DNA of 64,000 nucleotides, from NCBI RefSeq assembly GCF_963664135.1, contig NZ_OY760905.1, positions 3,002,736-3,066,735 of the forward strand, read 5' to 3'. This document shows, one piece after another, positions 55,760-64,000 of this stretch. Under the pieces are notes generated by a model that had not been told where the DNA came from, searched no databases, and saw nothing but the letters and a program-made list of their open reading frames with translations. The first letter of the stretch is position 1. Every line of letters begins with the position of its first letter. A program made the position numbers and the translations under genes. Origin of the DNA: an uncultured Acetobacterium sp. Its GTDB lineage: Bacteria > Bacillota > Clostridia > Eubacteriales > Eubacteriaceae.

Positions 55760-56710
55760 TCAGCCGCAACTGGAACAGGAAGCACAATCGCCACAGGATT
55801 TTTTCATGGGGTCATGGACCAGAATCGAGCGGACAGTTGCGGTTTTCAAATCCACTGTCACGATGTCATCTTGAATAATTTCCATTTTTTCGTCGCTGAA
55901 CACGATGGTCATGGGTTCGGGAACCAGTATTTCTGGATCCAGGGTACCGGGTTTCATCTGTGGCTGAACGAATTTCTTGCCCTCGGGAGAGTTGATCATC
56001 AGTCCGCTGTTGCCGGTTATCAGGGATCTTAAGACACCAGTTGGGGAGTAGATGACGGAGTTTTCGTCGCAATTGATGCCGTGGGCATTGCTGTCATAGG
56101 CGATCACAATCCCGATTGGTGTCACAATTGGTTCGGGCAGTGCCGGTTCAAAACTTTTCAGGTTACCATTTTCATAAAGTGAGAATCCGTAGTGAACCTT
56201 GACCTGTCCATCGGGACTGGAAATTTCGATGGATTCCTGAGGCCACATGGTCAGACTCTTGAGGGCGCCACTTTCATAAAAGCAGAGACTCACGATCTTG
56301 GCTGAGAAAGAGCCGATCGCCAGATCAAACTCAATCGGTTTGGCTAGGGTATATTCGTCATTCTCGGTCCAATAACCATTGATCCGTCCATTTAAGGGAA
56401 ACAATCGGTGGATCCGGCCATTTTCATAAAAACTGAGGCGCTCAGCCGATAAGCTTCCCAGGGAAGTGATGACTTCGGTCGCTTCTTCCAGATCAATGCT
56501 TTTGAGTTGGCCGCTTTTGAAAAACTCCAGCGACAAACCTTCCCGGTTTCTTAAATTTGATGGCCCATAATTAGGTACTAGAATGCCAATTGGGGTATTG
56601 ATGGTATTTTTTTCCTCAACCGCACAGCCTTTTAAAACTCCATTTTGGTATGTTTCAGAAAAGGTAACACCAGTGATGGGACCGTATTTTTCTGTTTGTA
56701 ATGTCGTCAT
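55760..56710 (-). CDS. MORN-like repeat protein with a Cys-rich tail, nif-associated
   Basis: 316 residues that I do not recognise as a named family. About seven repeats of the form F/Y-Y-E-N-G-x-L-K-S-L, then x-P-x-G-I, resemble MORN-type beta repeats (SFYENGRIHRL, CFYESGALKSL, SLYENGNLKSF). It ends SCGDCASCSSCG, five Cys in twelve residues, which could bind a metal or iron-sulfur cluster. No signal peptide. It follows the AnfO-like gene by 12 bases and ends about 250 bases upstream of the nif promoter. A role in nitrogenase metal supply is speculation from context. Confidence 0.65.
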   Translation of the reverse strand: MTTLQTEKYGPITGVTFSETYQNGVLKGCAVEEKNTINTPIGILVPNYGPSNLRNREGLSLEFFKSGQLKSIDLEEATEVITSLGSLSAERLSFYENGRIHRLFPLNGRINGYWTENDEYTLAKPIEFDLAIGSFSAKIVSLCFYESGALKSLTMWPQESIEISSPDGQVKVHYGFSLYENGNLKSFEPALPEPIVTPIGIVIAYDSNAHGINCDENSVIYSPTGVLRSLITGNSGLMINSPEGKKFVQPQMKPGTLDPEILVPEPMTIVFSDEKMEIIQDDIVTVDLKTATVRSILVHDPMKKSCGDCASCSSCG

Positions 56711-56722
56711 GACAATCTCCTA

Positions 56723-57391
56723 TTATTCACACACAAGATGAGTAATCACCACATGCTTGGTGGAATCATTTTTATTTTCTTCGAATTTATTTTCAATGAT
56801 TTTGTCTACAATGCGGTAGCTGAGTTGCATTTCGGCTAATTTGTGATCAAACCATGGGGGAATATGGTCACAAACTACCTCCAGTGAGTAGAACGGGGTC
56901 TCTTCTAAAAAGGGCAATAGTACCATTTTTGAACTCATTTCCGGGTGCTTTTTCTGCACCTGGGTTAAATCGATGGAATAATATCCTGGCACATCAGTTT
57001 CGAAAGGCGTATTAGCCAAGCGTAATTCATCTTCGTTGATGTTCTCATCTTGACTGATTAAATCAGCCTGAATGGCGTCCAGTAGATCCAGATCAAACGC
57101 TTCGGATTCGCAGATGATAAAGCCAGAACGATCAAAAACTTGATAAGGGATGCCGGTTATGGATTTGGTAATAATAATCTTGCAGGAGTTAAATACTCCC
57201 AGCATCTGTTGGATATTTTCACGGATGGAAGCTAGTCCACCGGAAAGATCTGGTGCAAAAGGAACCATGTCGGACTTGCGCCAGCAGGATTCTTCTTTGG
57301 TATAGAAAACAAAATTTGTCATCTCATCAAACCGGGCAATCTGGTTGCTGTCATCACAAAAAACAGCCATTATGTTTAGATTTTCTTTCAT
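56723..57391 (-). CDS. AnfO-like nitrogenase accessory protein
   Basis: 222 residues matching the AnfO family, first described with Fe-only nitrogenase. Conserved blocks: FNSCKIIITKSITGIPYQVF, PGYYSIDLTQVQ, SSKMVLLPFLEETPFYSLEV and CDHIPPWFD. AnfO is needed for Fe-only nitrogenase function in Azotobacter, but its biochemical role is unknown. Here it sits beside a Mo-type nif operon, and no anfHDGK genes are in the window. Site tgaggtg; an extended -10 promoter lies at 57449-57457. Confidence 0.85.
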   Translation of the reverse strand: MKENLNIMAVFCDDSNQIARFDEMTNFVFYTKEESCWRKSDMVPFAPDLSGGLASIRENIQQMLGVFNSCKIIITKSITGIPYQVFDRSGFIICESEAFDLDLLDAIQADLISQDENINEDELRLANTPFETDVPGYYSIDLTQVQKKHPEMSSKMVLLPFLEETPFYSLEVVCDHIPPWFDHKLAEMQLSYRIVDKIIENKFEENKNDSTKHVVITHLVCE

Positions 57392-57448
57392 TTGTTCACC
57401 TCATAATATGGAATTTATAAAAAACGTAATTCAGTGTAAATTAGTTGT

Positions 57449-57457
57449 AGTATAGCA
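57449..57457 (-). promoter_or_regulatory. Extended -10 promoter of the AnfO-like operon
   Basis: TG-C-TATACT on the minus strand, about 58 bases before the start codon; the -35 is weak. Confidence 0.5.
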
Positions 57458-57650
57458 TAGAAACAAAAAAGTGCGACTTAATTAAGCTTAAAACGGTAAA
57501 AAAACGATTGCAGAAATAACAGAAGAAAAATAGTGGCAGAAAATGATCTGAATTAGCGAAGTGTGAATAGTACGTATAAAAATGATCTGAGAAGGCGGAT
57601 AATAGGAGATCAACCACATTATAAGCAAGTCGGTAATCTTAAATATTACA

Positions 57651-57679
57651 TTGACATGGACATAAAAATATGTTAAAAT
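57651..57679 (+). promoter_or_regulatory. Sigma-A promoter of the cation efflux gene
   Basis: TTGACA (57651-57656), 17 bases, TAAAAT (57674-57679). Confidence 0.8.
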
Positions 57680-57689
57680 TTGCAGAATT

Positions 57690-57805
57690 ACATATAAAGA
57701 ACAGGCAGATTAGAATAATAATATCTATTTGCTGGGCCTTCATTGGCAGCAGGGTGATAACCTGTGGGACTTCAATCGTTATTGATGGTTCCACAGGTTT
57801 TTTTT
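57690..57805 (+). promoter_or_regulatory. NiCo (czcD-type) riboswitch with overlapping terminator
   Basis: The leader has, in order, acaggca (57701-57707), a hairpin segment, gctgggc (57731-57737), ggcagcag (57745-57752) and cctgtgggac (57761-57770). This is the conserved order of the Ni2+/Co2+-sensing czcD RNA. The last aptamer strand, aacctgtgg (57759-57767), also pairs with ccacaggtt (57791-57799) to make a terminator followed by eight T. Metal binding should therefore prevent termination. The downstream gene is a cation diffusion facilitator, the usual partner. Confidence 0.85.
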
Positions 57806-57906
57806 CGGGCTGGAAATGATCAGGCATGCGAAAAAGTGATGCATATAATTGATGCAAAATAAAATGAAAAACCAGGCGAGTGGCTTACATTTAAGGAGGA
57901 ATTTTC

Positions 57907-58827
57907 ATGAAACAAACAAACCGAACAAATCGAACCAAAAAAGCGGCATTATTATCAATTGGCTCAAATACGGTGTTGATTATTTTTAAAGTCATTGCAG
58001 GATTATTGAGTGGGTCTGTCAGTATTATTTCAGAAGCGATCCATTCATCAATGGATCTGGTGGCATCCTGTGTTGCCTTTATGGCCGTTCGGACATCATC
58101 AAAACCGGCAGATCGGGATCATCCCTATGGTCATGGGAAAATCGAAAATATTTCTGGCATCGTCGAAGGCGTCTTGATCTTCATTGCCGCCGGGTTGATA
58201 ATTTTTGAAGCCGTGAAGAAAATAATGGAGCCGGTGGAAATCGAACAGGCGGGGATCGCCATCGCGGTGATGGCCGGAGCGGCGATCGTTAATTTTTTCA
58301 TTTCGAAATATCTGTACAAGGTTGCTAAAGAAGAAGATTCTATGGCTTTGGAAGCCGATGCACTGCATCTAAAAACGGATGTTTACACGTCATTAGGCGT
58401 CGGGGTTGGTATCTTGCTCATTCAATTAACCGGCTTAATGGTGTTGGATTCAATTGTGGCAATTCTCGTGGCGCTGCTGATTGTTAAGGAAGCTTGGGGA
58501 CTTTTCCGAAACGCTCTCCAATATCTGATGGATAAACGACTTTCTGATGAGGAAGAACAGGAAATAATGACAGTGATTGAAAAAGTCAAGTCTGACTGTT
58601 CTGCTCAAGTGGTTGATTATCATAAGTTGAAAACAAGAAAGTCCGGTAATATTAGACACATCGATTTTCATATTACAGTGGACCCAAGCCTGACAGTGAT
58701 GGAAGCCCATGATATTGTCGGGTGCTTTAAAAAGGAATTGTGTGAAGTGTTAAAAAATACCCGGGTAAACGTTCATATTGATCCCTATAATTATCAGGAA
58801 GAAGATGAAAATCTGGGTATTCTCTAA
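57907..58827 (+). CDS. Cation diffusion facilitator (divalent metal efflux)
   Basis: 306 residues with six membrane segments in the first about 210 residues. CDF metal-site motifs: SEAIHSSMDLVASC (segment 2), DRDHPYGHGKIE, and ALEADALHLKTDVYTSLGV (segment 5, H-x-x-x-D). The cytoplasmic C-terminal domain has HIDFHITVDPSLTVMEAH. Site taaggagg. It exports divalent metal ions by proton exchange. Because the leader contains a NiCo-type riboswitch, cobalt and nickel are the likely physiological substrates, apt for an organism using corrinoids and nickel enzymes. Confidence 0.92.
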   Translation: MKQTNRTNRTKKAALLSIGSNTVLIIFKVIAGLLSGSVSIISEAIHSSMDLVASCVAFMAVRTSSKPADRDHPYGHGKIENISGIVEGVLIFIAAGLIIFEAVKKIMEPVEIEQAGIAIAVMAGAAIVNFFISKYLYKVAKEEDSMALEADALHLKTDVYTSLGVGVGILLIQLTGLMVLDSIVAILVALLIVKEAWGLFRNALQYLMDKRLSDEEEQEIMTVIEKVKSDCSAQVVDYHKLKTRKSGNIRHIDFHITVDPSLTVMEAHDIVGCFKKELCEVLKNTRVNVHIDPYNYQEEDENLGIL

Positions 58828-58923
58828 GGGTGTGTAACGGTATAAAGCTATCTGAGTGTGGGCATTGTAAATCTTAATGATCAATTAATGCTAATCGATG
58901 AAATTGATCAGTGACTAAACCAT

Positions 58924-58967
58924 AAAAAAATCGGAAATCCTATTAATAAGGTCTTTCCGATTTTTTT
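58924..58967. terminator. Bidirectional intrinsic terminator
   Basis: aaaaaaatcggaaa (58924-58937) pairs with tttccgattttttt (58954-58967) between convergent genes. Confidence 0.9.
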
Positions 58968-59450
58968 TTATTTCTGTGTATCATCGTTGAATTCGTCTTC
59001 CAGCTTCTTTTGTCTGTTTTTTATTAGGGTACCGGTGATAAACAGGGCGGCAAAGATCAACGCAAATAGCATGGCAAAGATCAGTGCCGTCAGCGCGCCG
59101 AGAGCCGGCAGATTGTCTTTAAAATAATCGTTATTTATAAACATGGCAACGGCATAAATGATGGCAAAGGCACCAGCACCGATGAGACTGTAAAGCAGAT
59201 AGTTTTTGGTAGTGGGTTTGCTGTAAAAATCCCATTGGCCTTTTTTATAACAGCCGACGATAACACCAATGCAGCAGATCATAAAGACTGCCCATTCAAA
59301 ACCCCATTGACTAAAAGGAGCATTCAAGAACATCGATTGGACAACGATACTGCCCAGCAGCAGCCAGAAAACAATCCAGAAACACACATGTTCAATTTTA
59401 TATAATTCCATTTCCTGGCGTTCATCCACCACTTTTTTAAATTTTTTCAT
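58968..59450 (-). CDS. Small four-helix membrane protein partnered with an HTH regulator
   Basis: 160 residues with four membrane segments (about residues 25-45, 55-72, 85-108 and 115-145), between a charged N terminus and a charged C-terminal tail. Begins MKKFKKVVDERQEMELYKIE, a start often seen in DUF6773-like proteins. The ATG at 59450 has gggagg 9 bases upstream and lies inside the end of the preceding HTH gene. Function unknown; such HTH-membrane pairs are common in Firmicutes. Confidence 0.7.
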   Translation of the reverse strand: MKKFKKVVDERQEMELYKIEHVCFWIVFWLLLGSIVVQSMFLNAPFSQWGFEWAVFMICCIGVIVGCYKKGQWDFYSKPTTKNYLLYSLIGAGAFAIIYAVAMFINNDYFKDNLPALGALTALIFAMLFALIFAALFITGTLIKNRQKKLEDEFNDDTQK

Positions 59451-59649
59451 GGTTATTTTCCTCCCAAAATAAATCATTTAATGTTTTCCCAAGAGCTCTG
59501 CAGATGGCAACGCACAATTGCAAAGACGGGTTAAATTTTCCAGCTTCGATCATGCCAATGGTCTGGCGGGTGACACCGACCAGCTTGGCCAGTTCTTCCT
59601 GGGAGATGTCGTTCTCGACCCGGGCGATTTTCATTTTTATATTTTTCAT
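59437..59649 (-). CDS. XRE-family helix-turn-helix regulator
   Basis: 70 residues, essentially one HTH_3 domain: ISQEELAKLVGVTRQTIGMI then LCVAICRALGKTLNDLFW. Typical of the small autoregulators encoded with a membrane protein, with which it overlaps by 14 bases. Site ggagtga. The signal and targets are unknown; a role as a membrane-tethered switch is possible. Confidence 0.9.
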   Translation of the reverse strand: MKNIKMKIARVENDISQEELAKLVGVTRQTIGMIEAGKFNPSLQLCVAICRALGKTLNDLFWEENNHEKI

Positions 59650-59781
59650 CTGATCACTCCTTTGCGAATATAGTATACTATAAAAGGTATAATGTCAACT
59701 ATATATTGCATTGAGTAATATATAATAAGCAGAAGTTCGCTAGTATAGCTTGATGACTCCTGCTTTTATGAGGGGATAAAT

Positions 59782-60666
59782 TTAAAATAAAAATGATAGT
59801 TGTTGACTGCCATGTTCCAATTTATAACGGGCGACAATGTCCGGCATTTTATAAAGCAGATCATAATGCTGGCATTCCCGGGTGAAGGTCGCCCAGAGGC
59901 TTTTGGCATTGGGGCTGGCACAACTGTAGGCATTACCAAAATGCTTCATATATTCTTTTTTGATGCCTGGGAAATTGGCATCCAATTGATCATAAAAATA
60001 AAGGCGCTGCTGATCCCGAAGAGTAACCCCAAAAGCCGGATAAATAAATTGGGCGCCGTTTTTGGCAGATAACTCGACCATTTTTTTAATGTTGTCAGTG
60101 GTGTCATTGATAAAGGGGAGAATCGGCATCAACAGTACACCGGTAAAGATGCCCATCTCGGATAGTTCTTTAATGGCTGCAAAGCGCTCACTACTGAGGG
60201 CAACGCGAGGCTCAATTATTCTTGCCAGGGCATCGTCAGCAGAGGTAATGGTGATTTTTACAATCACCGGCGATCGGTCTTGAATCGTTTTAAGGATTTC
60301 TTTATCCCGGGTAACCAGCGGGCTTTTGGTGGCAATGGCGACACCAAAACCATGGGTTTTGATGCGTTCCAGTGCTTGGCGTGTTAAGGTCTCTTTTTTT
60401 TCAAATGGGTTATAGGGGTCGCTCATGGCACCAGTGCCAACCACGCCTTTGAGGATTTTTCGCCTGAGATTATCATCAAGAATCGCTAGGGCGTTTTCTT
60501 TGGCCCGAACCTGTTCAAAATTTTCAATCCCATAGCACTCGCTACGGCTGTCACAATAGATACAGCCGTGGCTGCAGCCGCGGTAGATATTCATATTATA
60601 ATCGGTGCCAAACCAGAAATTGTTTTTGGTTCGGGTCAGCATATTTTTTGCTGGGATGGTTTTCAT
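59782..60666 (-). CDS. Radical SAM protein of the SPL-like group
   Basis: 294 residues. Cluster motif RGCSHGCIYCDSR (CxxxCxxC) near residue 30, TGAMSDPYNPFE and GVAIATKSPLVTRD, as in radical SAM proteins related to spore photoproduct lyase (Rv2578c type). The C-terminal region after residue 230 is variable. Substrate unknown. Single-gene unit; the preceding 130 bases hold no clear feature. Confidence 0.87.
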   Translation of the reverse strand: MKTIPAKNMLTRTKNNFWFGTDYNMNIYRGCSHGCIYCDSRSECYGIENFEQVRAKENALAILDDNLRRKILKGVVGTGAMSDPYNPFEKKETLTRQALERIKTHGFGVAIATKSPLVTRDKEILKTIQDRSPVIVKITITSADDALARIIEPRVALSSERFAAIKELSEMGIFTGVLLMPILPFINDTTDNIKKMVELSAKNGAQFIYPAFGVTLRDQQRLYFYDQLDANFPGIKKEYMKHFGNAYSCASPNAKSLWATFTRECQHYDLLYKMPDIVARYKLEHGSQQLSFLF

Positions 60667-60704
60667 GGTTAACCTTCTTTAGTAGATTATTATCTGGCGG
60701 TTTG

Positions 60705-61349
60705 CTATCGCACAATCAGACCCAGCAATTTAGCCAGCTCGGCCGCCTGATAGGTGGTGACGACGACACCGCTTAATGATTCGATGGAGACAATCAGTCC
60801 ATCAATTTGGCTACTGGTAAAATCTAACCCTTTTAAGGGGGTTTTGTCAAAGCTGGCCGCTTCAAAGTTGACTCGATCCAGCTCAATCTGGGACAGCTTG
60901 CACTCTGAAATGGTGGTGTGACTGAAATCGCACTCGGAAATTTCAATGGTTTTGAGCTTGGCTTTACTGAAATTACCATATTGAAAATTACTGTCGGAAA
61001 AGAGCAGATCCTGCAATTGGGCTTGATGAAAATCTACCCCAATCATTTTGCAAGATTTGAATTCGCAGCGATTAAAGTATCCGTCGGCAAAGTTGCTGTT
61101 GGAGAGGTTGCAGGACTGAAAGCGAAGATCCCGGCAGTCGATTTTTTCAAAATTACAGTCGCTGAACTCGCAGTTTTCAAAAAGAGACTCCCGGAAGGAC
61201 AACCGGGAAAAATCGATCTCCATCAGGGTCAAGTCCTTAAAATGTTTGGTTTCAATTTCCAGTTCTTCTTCAATTGCCCAGTCGATCAAGGAGAGTAAAT
61301 CATCGGTAAATTCCAGATTTTCGGTAAGGTTGGGTTTTGATCGTTTCAT
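60705..61349 (-). CDS. Pentapeptide repeat protein
   Basis: 214 residues from the ATG at 61349 (site acggagg). From about residue 45 to 195 the sequence is a run of five-residue repeats with F or L at the centre (CEFSD CNFEK IDCRD LRFQS CNLSN SNFAD), predicting a right-handed quadrilateral beta helix. Such proteins include DNA-mimicking gyrase protectors (Qnr) and many of unknown role. No signal or membrane segment; function not assignable. Confidence 0.85.
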   Translation of the reverse strand: MKRSKPNLTENLEFTDDLLSLIDWAIEEELEIETKHFKDLTLMEIDFSRLSFRESLFENCEFSDCNFEKIDCRDLRFQSCNLSNSNFADGYFNRCEFKSCKMIGVDFHQAQLQDLLFSDSNFQYGNFSKAKLKTIEISECDFSHTTISECKLSQIELDRVNFEAASFDKTPLKGLDFTSSQIDGLIVSIESLSGVVVTTYQAAELAKLLGLIVR

Positions 61350-61502
61350 AAAGCCTCCGTTTTTGTGTTTTCTGATTAATATAATCTTAACACGAGGTCT
61401 GCAAAGCCTCAAGAAAATAGAAGCCATATTTGCAATTTTTATCAATAAAGTTTATAATTTTCCACAGAGTAAGTGTACTAATACAAGAAAACAGGAGAAA
61501 AA

Positions 61503-62711
61503 ATGGAAACGTCTCAGCGCATACAAAAAATGGGGGAACCTGCCCTCCTTAAATATTATCCCCTGGTAAGTGAAGCCCAGAAGAAAGGTAAGAAAGTTTA
61601 TTTTTTAAATATTGGTCAGCCAGACATCAAAACCCCGGCAGGATTTTTGAAAAGTGTCAACGGCATTGAGCAGGAAGTGCTTTCCTATCAGGCGCCGGAA
61701 GGCATCACCGAGCTGCGAGAAGCCGCCTGTGATTATTATAGGCGGCTGGGTTTGGACTATGACATCAGCGATCTGTTTGTCACCAATGGTGGCAGCGAAG
61801 CGTTGTTATTCACCTTTATCGGAATCTGCAACGCCGGTGATGCGATTCTTACGGCCGAACCGCTATACAGCATTTACAAGGAAATGGCGGCTGCTACCGA
61901 TGTCACCTTGGTGGGCTTTAAAACCTATGCCGAAGATGGCTTTGCTCTGCCAGATGTATCAGTTATCGAAGCTGCCATCACCCCGAGAACCAAGGCGATT
62001 CTAATGACGAATCCAGGAAACCCCACTGGGAAGGTTTTTTCCAAAGCAGAAATTGAAGTTCTGGTGAAACTGGCCATCAAGCATAACCTGTATCTGATTT
62101 CGGATGAGGTTTATCGGGAATTTGTCTATGACAATCAGGGCTATTTAAGCCCGGCTCAATATCAGGAGCTGTCCCAGAATTTTATTTTAATCGACAGTAT
62201 TTCCAAACGTTACAGTGCTTGCGGAGCTCGGATCGGCTTTATTGTTTCTAAAAATAAGGCGCTCATGGGTCAGTTGAAGAAACTGGTCCAGATGCGGCTT
62301 TCGGTATCAACGGTTGATCAGATCGGAGCCATTTCACTGTTAAAACTGGATCGCCATTTCTTTGATGCGATTTTAAAAGAATACACCAGTCGTCGGGAGA
62401 TTGTCTATCAGGCCTTGCAGGAAATTCCCGGTGTCATTTGCAAAGAACCCCGGGGAGCCTTTTACTTTATGGCAAAGCTGCCGATAAAAAATGCCAGCCA
62501 CTTTATTGAGTGGATGATCAATGAATTTGAATATCAGGGAGAAACGGTGCTTTTATCCCCGGCCAATGATTTTTACTTGAATCCCAAAGACGGTGCCGAC
62601 GAGGTGCGGATTGCCTATGTGCTAAATGGCGATGATATGAAAACCAGCATGGAAATTTTAAAACATGGTCTGGAAGCCTATGCTCTGGCATTTCCGAAGC
62701 AGTGTAAATAA
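61503..62711 (+). CDS. PLP-dependent aminotransferase (class I, aspartate aminotransferase-like)
   Basis: 402 residues. PLP lysine in DSISKRYSACGARIG; substrate and cofactor motifs LNIGQPDIKTP, VTNGGSEALLFTF and MTNPGNPTGKVFS. The arginine that holds the carboxylate is near GADEVRIAYVLN. The first codons follow acaggag. Amino donor and acceptor cannot be decided from sequence. Followed 21 bases later by the YhaM-like gene. Confidence 0.9.
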   Translation: METSQRIQKMGEPALLKYYPLVSEAQKKGKKVYFLNIGQPDIKTPAGFLKSVNGIEQEVLSYQAPEGITELREAACDYYRRLGLDYDISDLFVTNGGSEALLFTFIGICNAGDAILTAEPLYSIYKEMAAATDVTLVGFKTYAEDGFALPDVSVIEAAITPRTKAILMTNPGNPTGKVFSKAEIEVLVKLAIKHNLYLISDEVYREFVYDNQGYLSPAQYQELSQNFILIDSISKRYSACGARIGFIVSKNKALMGQLKKLVQMRLSVSTVDQIGAISLLKLDRHFFDAILKEYTSRREIVYQALQEIPGVICKEPRGAFYFMAKLPIKNASHFIEWMINEFEYQGETVLLSPANDFYLNPKDGADEVRIAYVLNGDDMKTSMEILKHGLEAYALAFPKQCK

Positions 62712-62732
62712 CAAAACAATAAGGAGAAAAAA

Positions 62733-63680
62733 TTGAAAATTAAATCAGTACAGAAAGGTCAGGATTATCTTGGCTTTTTATTTATAAAGTCGCAGATGAC
62801 AAAAACGGCCACTAATGGCAGTCGATACTTTAATATGGTTTTAAACGATTCAAATTTTGACGAGATTGATGGGAAAAAATGGGATGTCAAGCCCGATGAT
62901 GAAGATGTGTTTACCAATGGAAAACTGGTGAAAATCAAGGGGAAGGTTCAGGAATTCAACAACCGACTGCAGCTGATCGTTGAGAAAATGCGACTGGTCG
63001 ATGAAACCGATGATGTAAGTATCAATGACTACATTGAAACGGTTCCCGTCGACATCGACGAAATGCTGGGTTATATTAACGATACCATTGATGACTTCAA
63101 AAATGAAGACATTCGTGCCATTACAAAAAAAATATTTAATGACCAAACCCAGGCCCTTGCCTATTTTCCAGCCGCAAAGAAACATCATCATGCCATTAAG
63201 GGCGGGCTGCTGTACCATACTTATTCGATGCTCCGAATTGGAAAGGGCCTGGCCGGGATCTATCCCTTTATCAATCGAGATCTGCTTTATGCCGGGGTAA
63301 TTCTCCATGATATCGGGAAAATTAACGAAATGGTGTCCGACGAAAACGGATCGGTTTCCGATTACACGCCAGAAGGAAAACTCTTGGGACACATCACCCA
63401 GGAAATTGTGGAATTGGAAATTGTTGGTGCGGAACTGGGTACGGATCCCGAGGTTTTGATGCTGCTTAAACATATGATCCTTTCCCATCATTATCAACCG
63501 GAATTCGGCAGTCCCAAACGCCCGATGTTCCCGGAAGCCGAGCTGCTGCACCATATTGATATGATTGACGCCCGAATGTATACTATGGAACAGGCTCTGG
63601 ATCGGGTGGAACCAGGCAGCTTTACTGAACCCAACTGGAGCCTTGACGGGATCAGTCTATATCACCGAAGTTTCGAATAG
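62733..63680 (+). CDS. YhaM-like 3'-5' exoribonuclease (OB fold plus HD domain)
   Basis: 315 residues with TTG start after aaggaga. N-terminal OB fold (about 10-100: GSRYFNMVLND, VKIKGKVQEFNNRLQL). HD domain (about 150-290) with HHHAIKGGLLYHT, AGVILHDIGKINE and ILSHHYQPEFGSP providing the metal His/Asp. Bacillus YhaM degrades RNA and ssDNA 3' to 5'. Probably cotranscribed with the aminotransferase before it and the thioesterase after it (9-base gap). Confidence 0.9.
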   Translation: MKIKSVQKGQDYLGFLFIKSQMTKTATNGSRYFNMVLNDSNFDEIDGKKWDVKPDDEDVFTNGKLVKIKGKVQEFNNRLQLIVEKMRLVDETDDVSINDYIETVPVDIDEMLGYINDTIDDFKNEDIRAITKKIFNDQTQALAYFPAAKKHHHAIKGGLLYHTYSMLRIGKGLAGIYPFINRDLLYAGVILHDIGKINEMVSDENGSVSDYTPEGKLLGHITQEIVELEIVGAELGTDPEVLMLLKHMILSHHYQPEFGSPKRPMFPEAELLHHIDMIDARMYTMEQALDRVEPGSFTEPNWSLDGISLYHRSFE

Positions 63681-63689
63681 GAGAGCATT

Positions 63690-64000
63690 ATGAGCATTAT
63701 TTCATCTGAGAAAAAAAGAATTGCCTGCTATGAATCAGACTCCAATGAGAAAATGTTACCGACCACAGCGATGAATTATTTCCAGGAAGTTTCCACAAAC
63801 CAGGGCAATCAATTGGGAATTGGTGGGGATTTTCTAAAAGGAAACGGTCTGGCTTGGTTTCTGGTGAAATATGTCATAAAATTCAACGATTATCCCCTGT
63901 ATCAGGATGAGGTAACAGTGACAACCCGAGCCACTGGCATGGAGAAATTTTGTGCAACCCGTCGCTTTACTGTTGAAGATGAAGCCGGAAACGCTAAGGT
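63690..64000 (+). CDS. Acyl-ACP thioesterase, 5' part only
   Basis: 103 codons are visible before the window ends. Starts MSIISSEKKRIACYESDSN after ataggagag. The hot-dog fold thioesterase pattern is clear: LPTTAMNYFQEVSTNQG, GLAWFLVKYVIKFNDYPLY and DEVTVTTRATGMEKFCATRR. It would release fatty acids from acyl carrier protein. The catalytic residues of the second half lie outside the window. Confidence 0.85.
   Translation, partial: MSIISSEKKRIACYESDSNEKMLPTTAMNYFQEVSTNQGNQLGIGGDFLKGNGLAWFLVKYVIKFNDYPLYQDEVTVTTRATGMEKFCATRRFTVEDEAGNAK

Overview
The window looks like chromosomal DNA of an acetogenic, low-GC Gram-positive anaerobe; the gene content fits Acetobacterium or a close relative (Eubacteriaceae). 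This is inferred from a corrinoid-dependent methylamine-type methyltransferase operon without pyrrolysine, a clostridial Mo-nitrogenase cluster (short NifK, NifD with the clostridial insertion, NifN-NifB fusion, split NifV), a T-box leader, strong AGGAGG-type ribosome binding sites and sigma-A promoters. No rRNA, tRNA, CRISPR array, prophage or complete insertion sequence was seen.

Layout. 1-3.5 kb: a shortened DUF2252 gene next to a repetitive element with terminal inverted repeats, a secreted subtilase with ChW repeats, and a small protein. 3.6-15.1 kb: a quaternary-amine (betaine-type) demethylation locus. It holds a sigma-54 activator facing a consensus -24/-12 promoter, then an MtrH-like methyltransferase, a BCCT transporter, an MttB-family methyltransferase and a corrinoid protein, followed by a second BCCT transporter and a large chemoreceptor. 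15.3-28 kb: housekeeping and envelope genes (SHOCT protein, glutamate synthase-like flavoprotein, polyphosphate polymerase pair, two-component system, rhodanese, ASKHA corrinoid-activator-like protein, T-box-controlled TrpB2, YabE-like 3D protein). 28-37.3 kb: a membrane protein with a degenerate GGDEF-like domain, an AT-rich gap dense in DnaA boxes, TrmN6-like and CheR-like methyltransferases, DnaI- and DnaD-like primosome proteins, MurA, WalJ-like hydrolase and HtrA-like protease. 37.3-57.4 kb: nitrogen assimilation. Two amtB-glnK pairs, a SorC regulator, a HAD phosphatase and an HPr protein read rightward; a ten-gene nif operon (nifH-I1-I2-D-K-E-NB-fdx-Vomega-Valpha) reads leftward; it is followed by a Cys-tailed repeat protein and an AnfO-like protein. 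57.6-64 kb: a cation efflux gene behind a probable Ni/Co riboswitch, an HTH/membrane pair, a radical SAM protein, a pentapeptide protein, an aminotransferase, a YhaM-like nuclease and the start of an acyl-ACP thioesterase.

The most interesting signal is RNA-based. The untranslated leaders of amtB1, amtB2 and nifH all contain small hairpins with six-base loops of the form A-N-N-G-N-N whose 3' strand is also the 5' strand of an intrinsic terminator. This is the architecture bound by ANTAR-domain antiterminators. The nifH leader has three such units in tandem. The inference is that ammonium uptake and nitrogen fixation are co-regulated by transcription antitermination. No ANTAR protein is encoded in the window, so the regulator must lie elsewhere.
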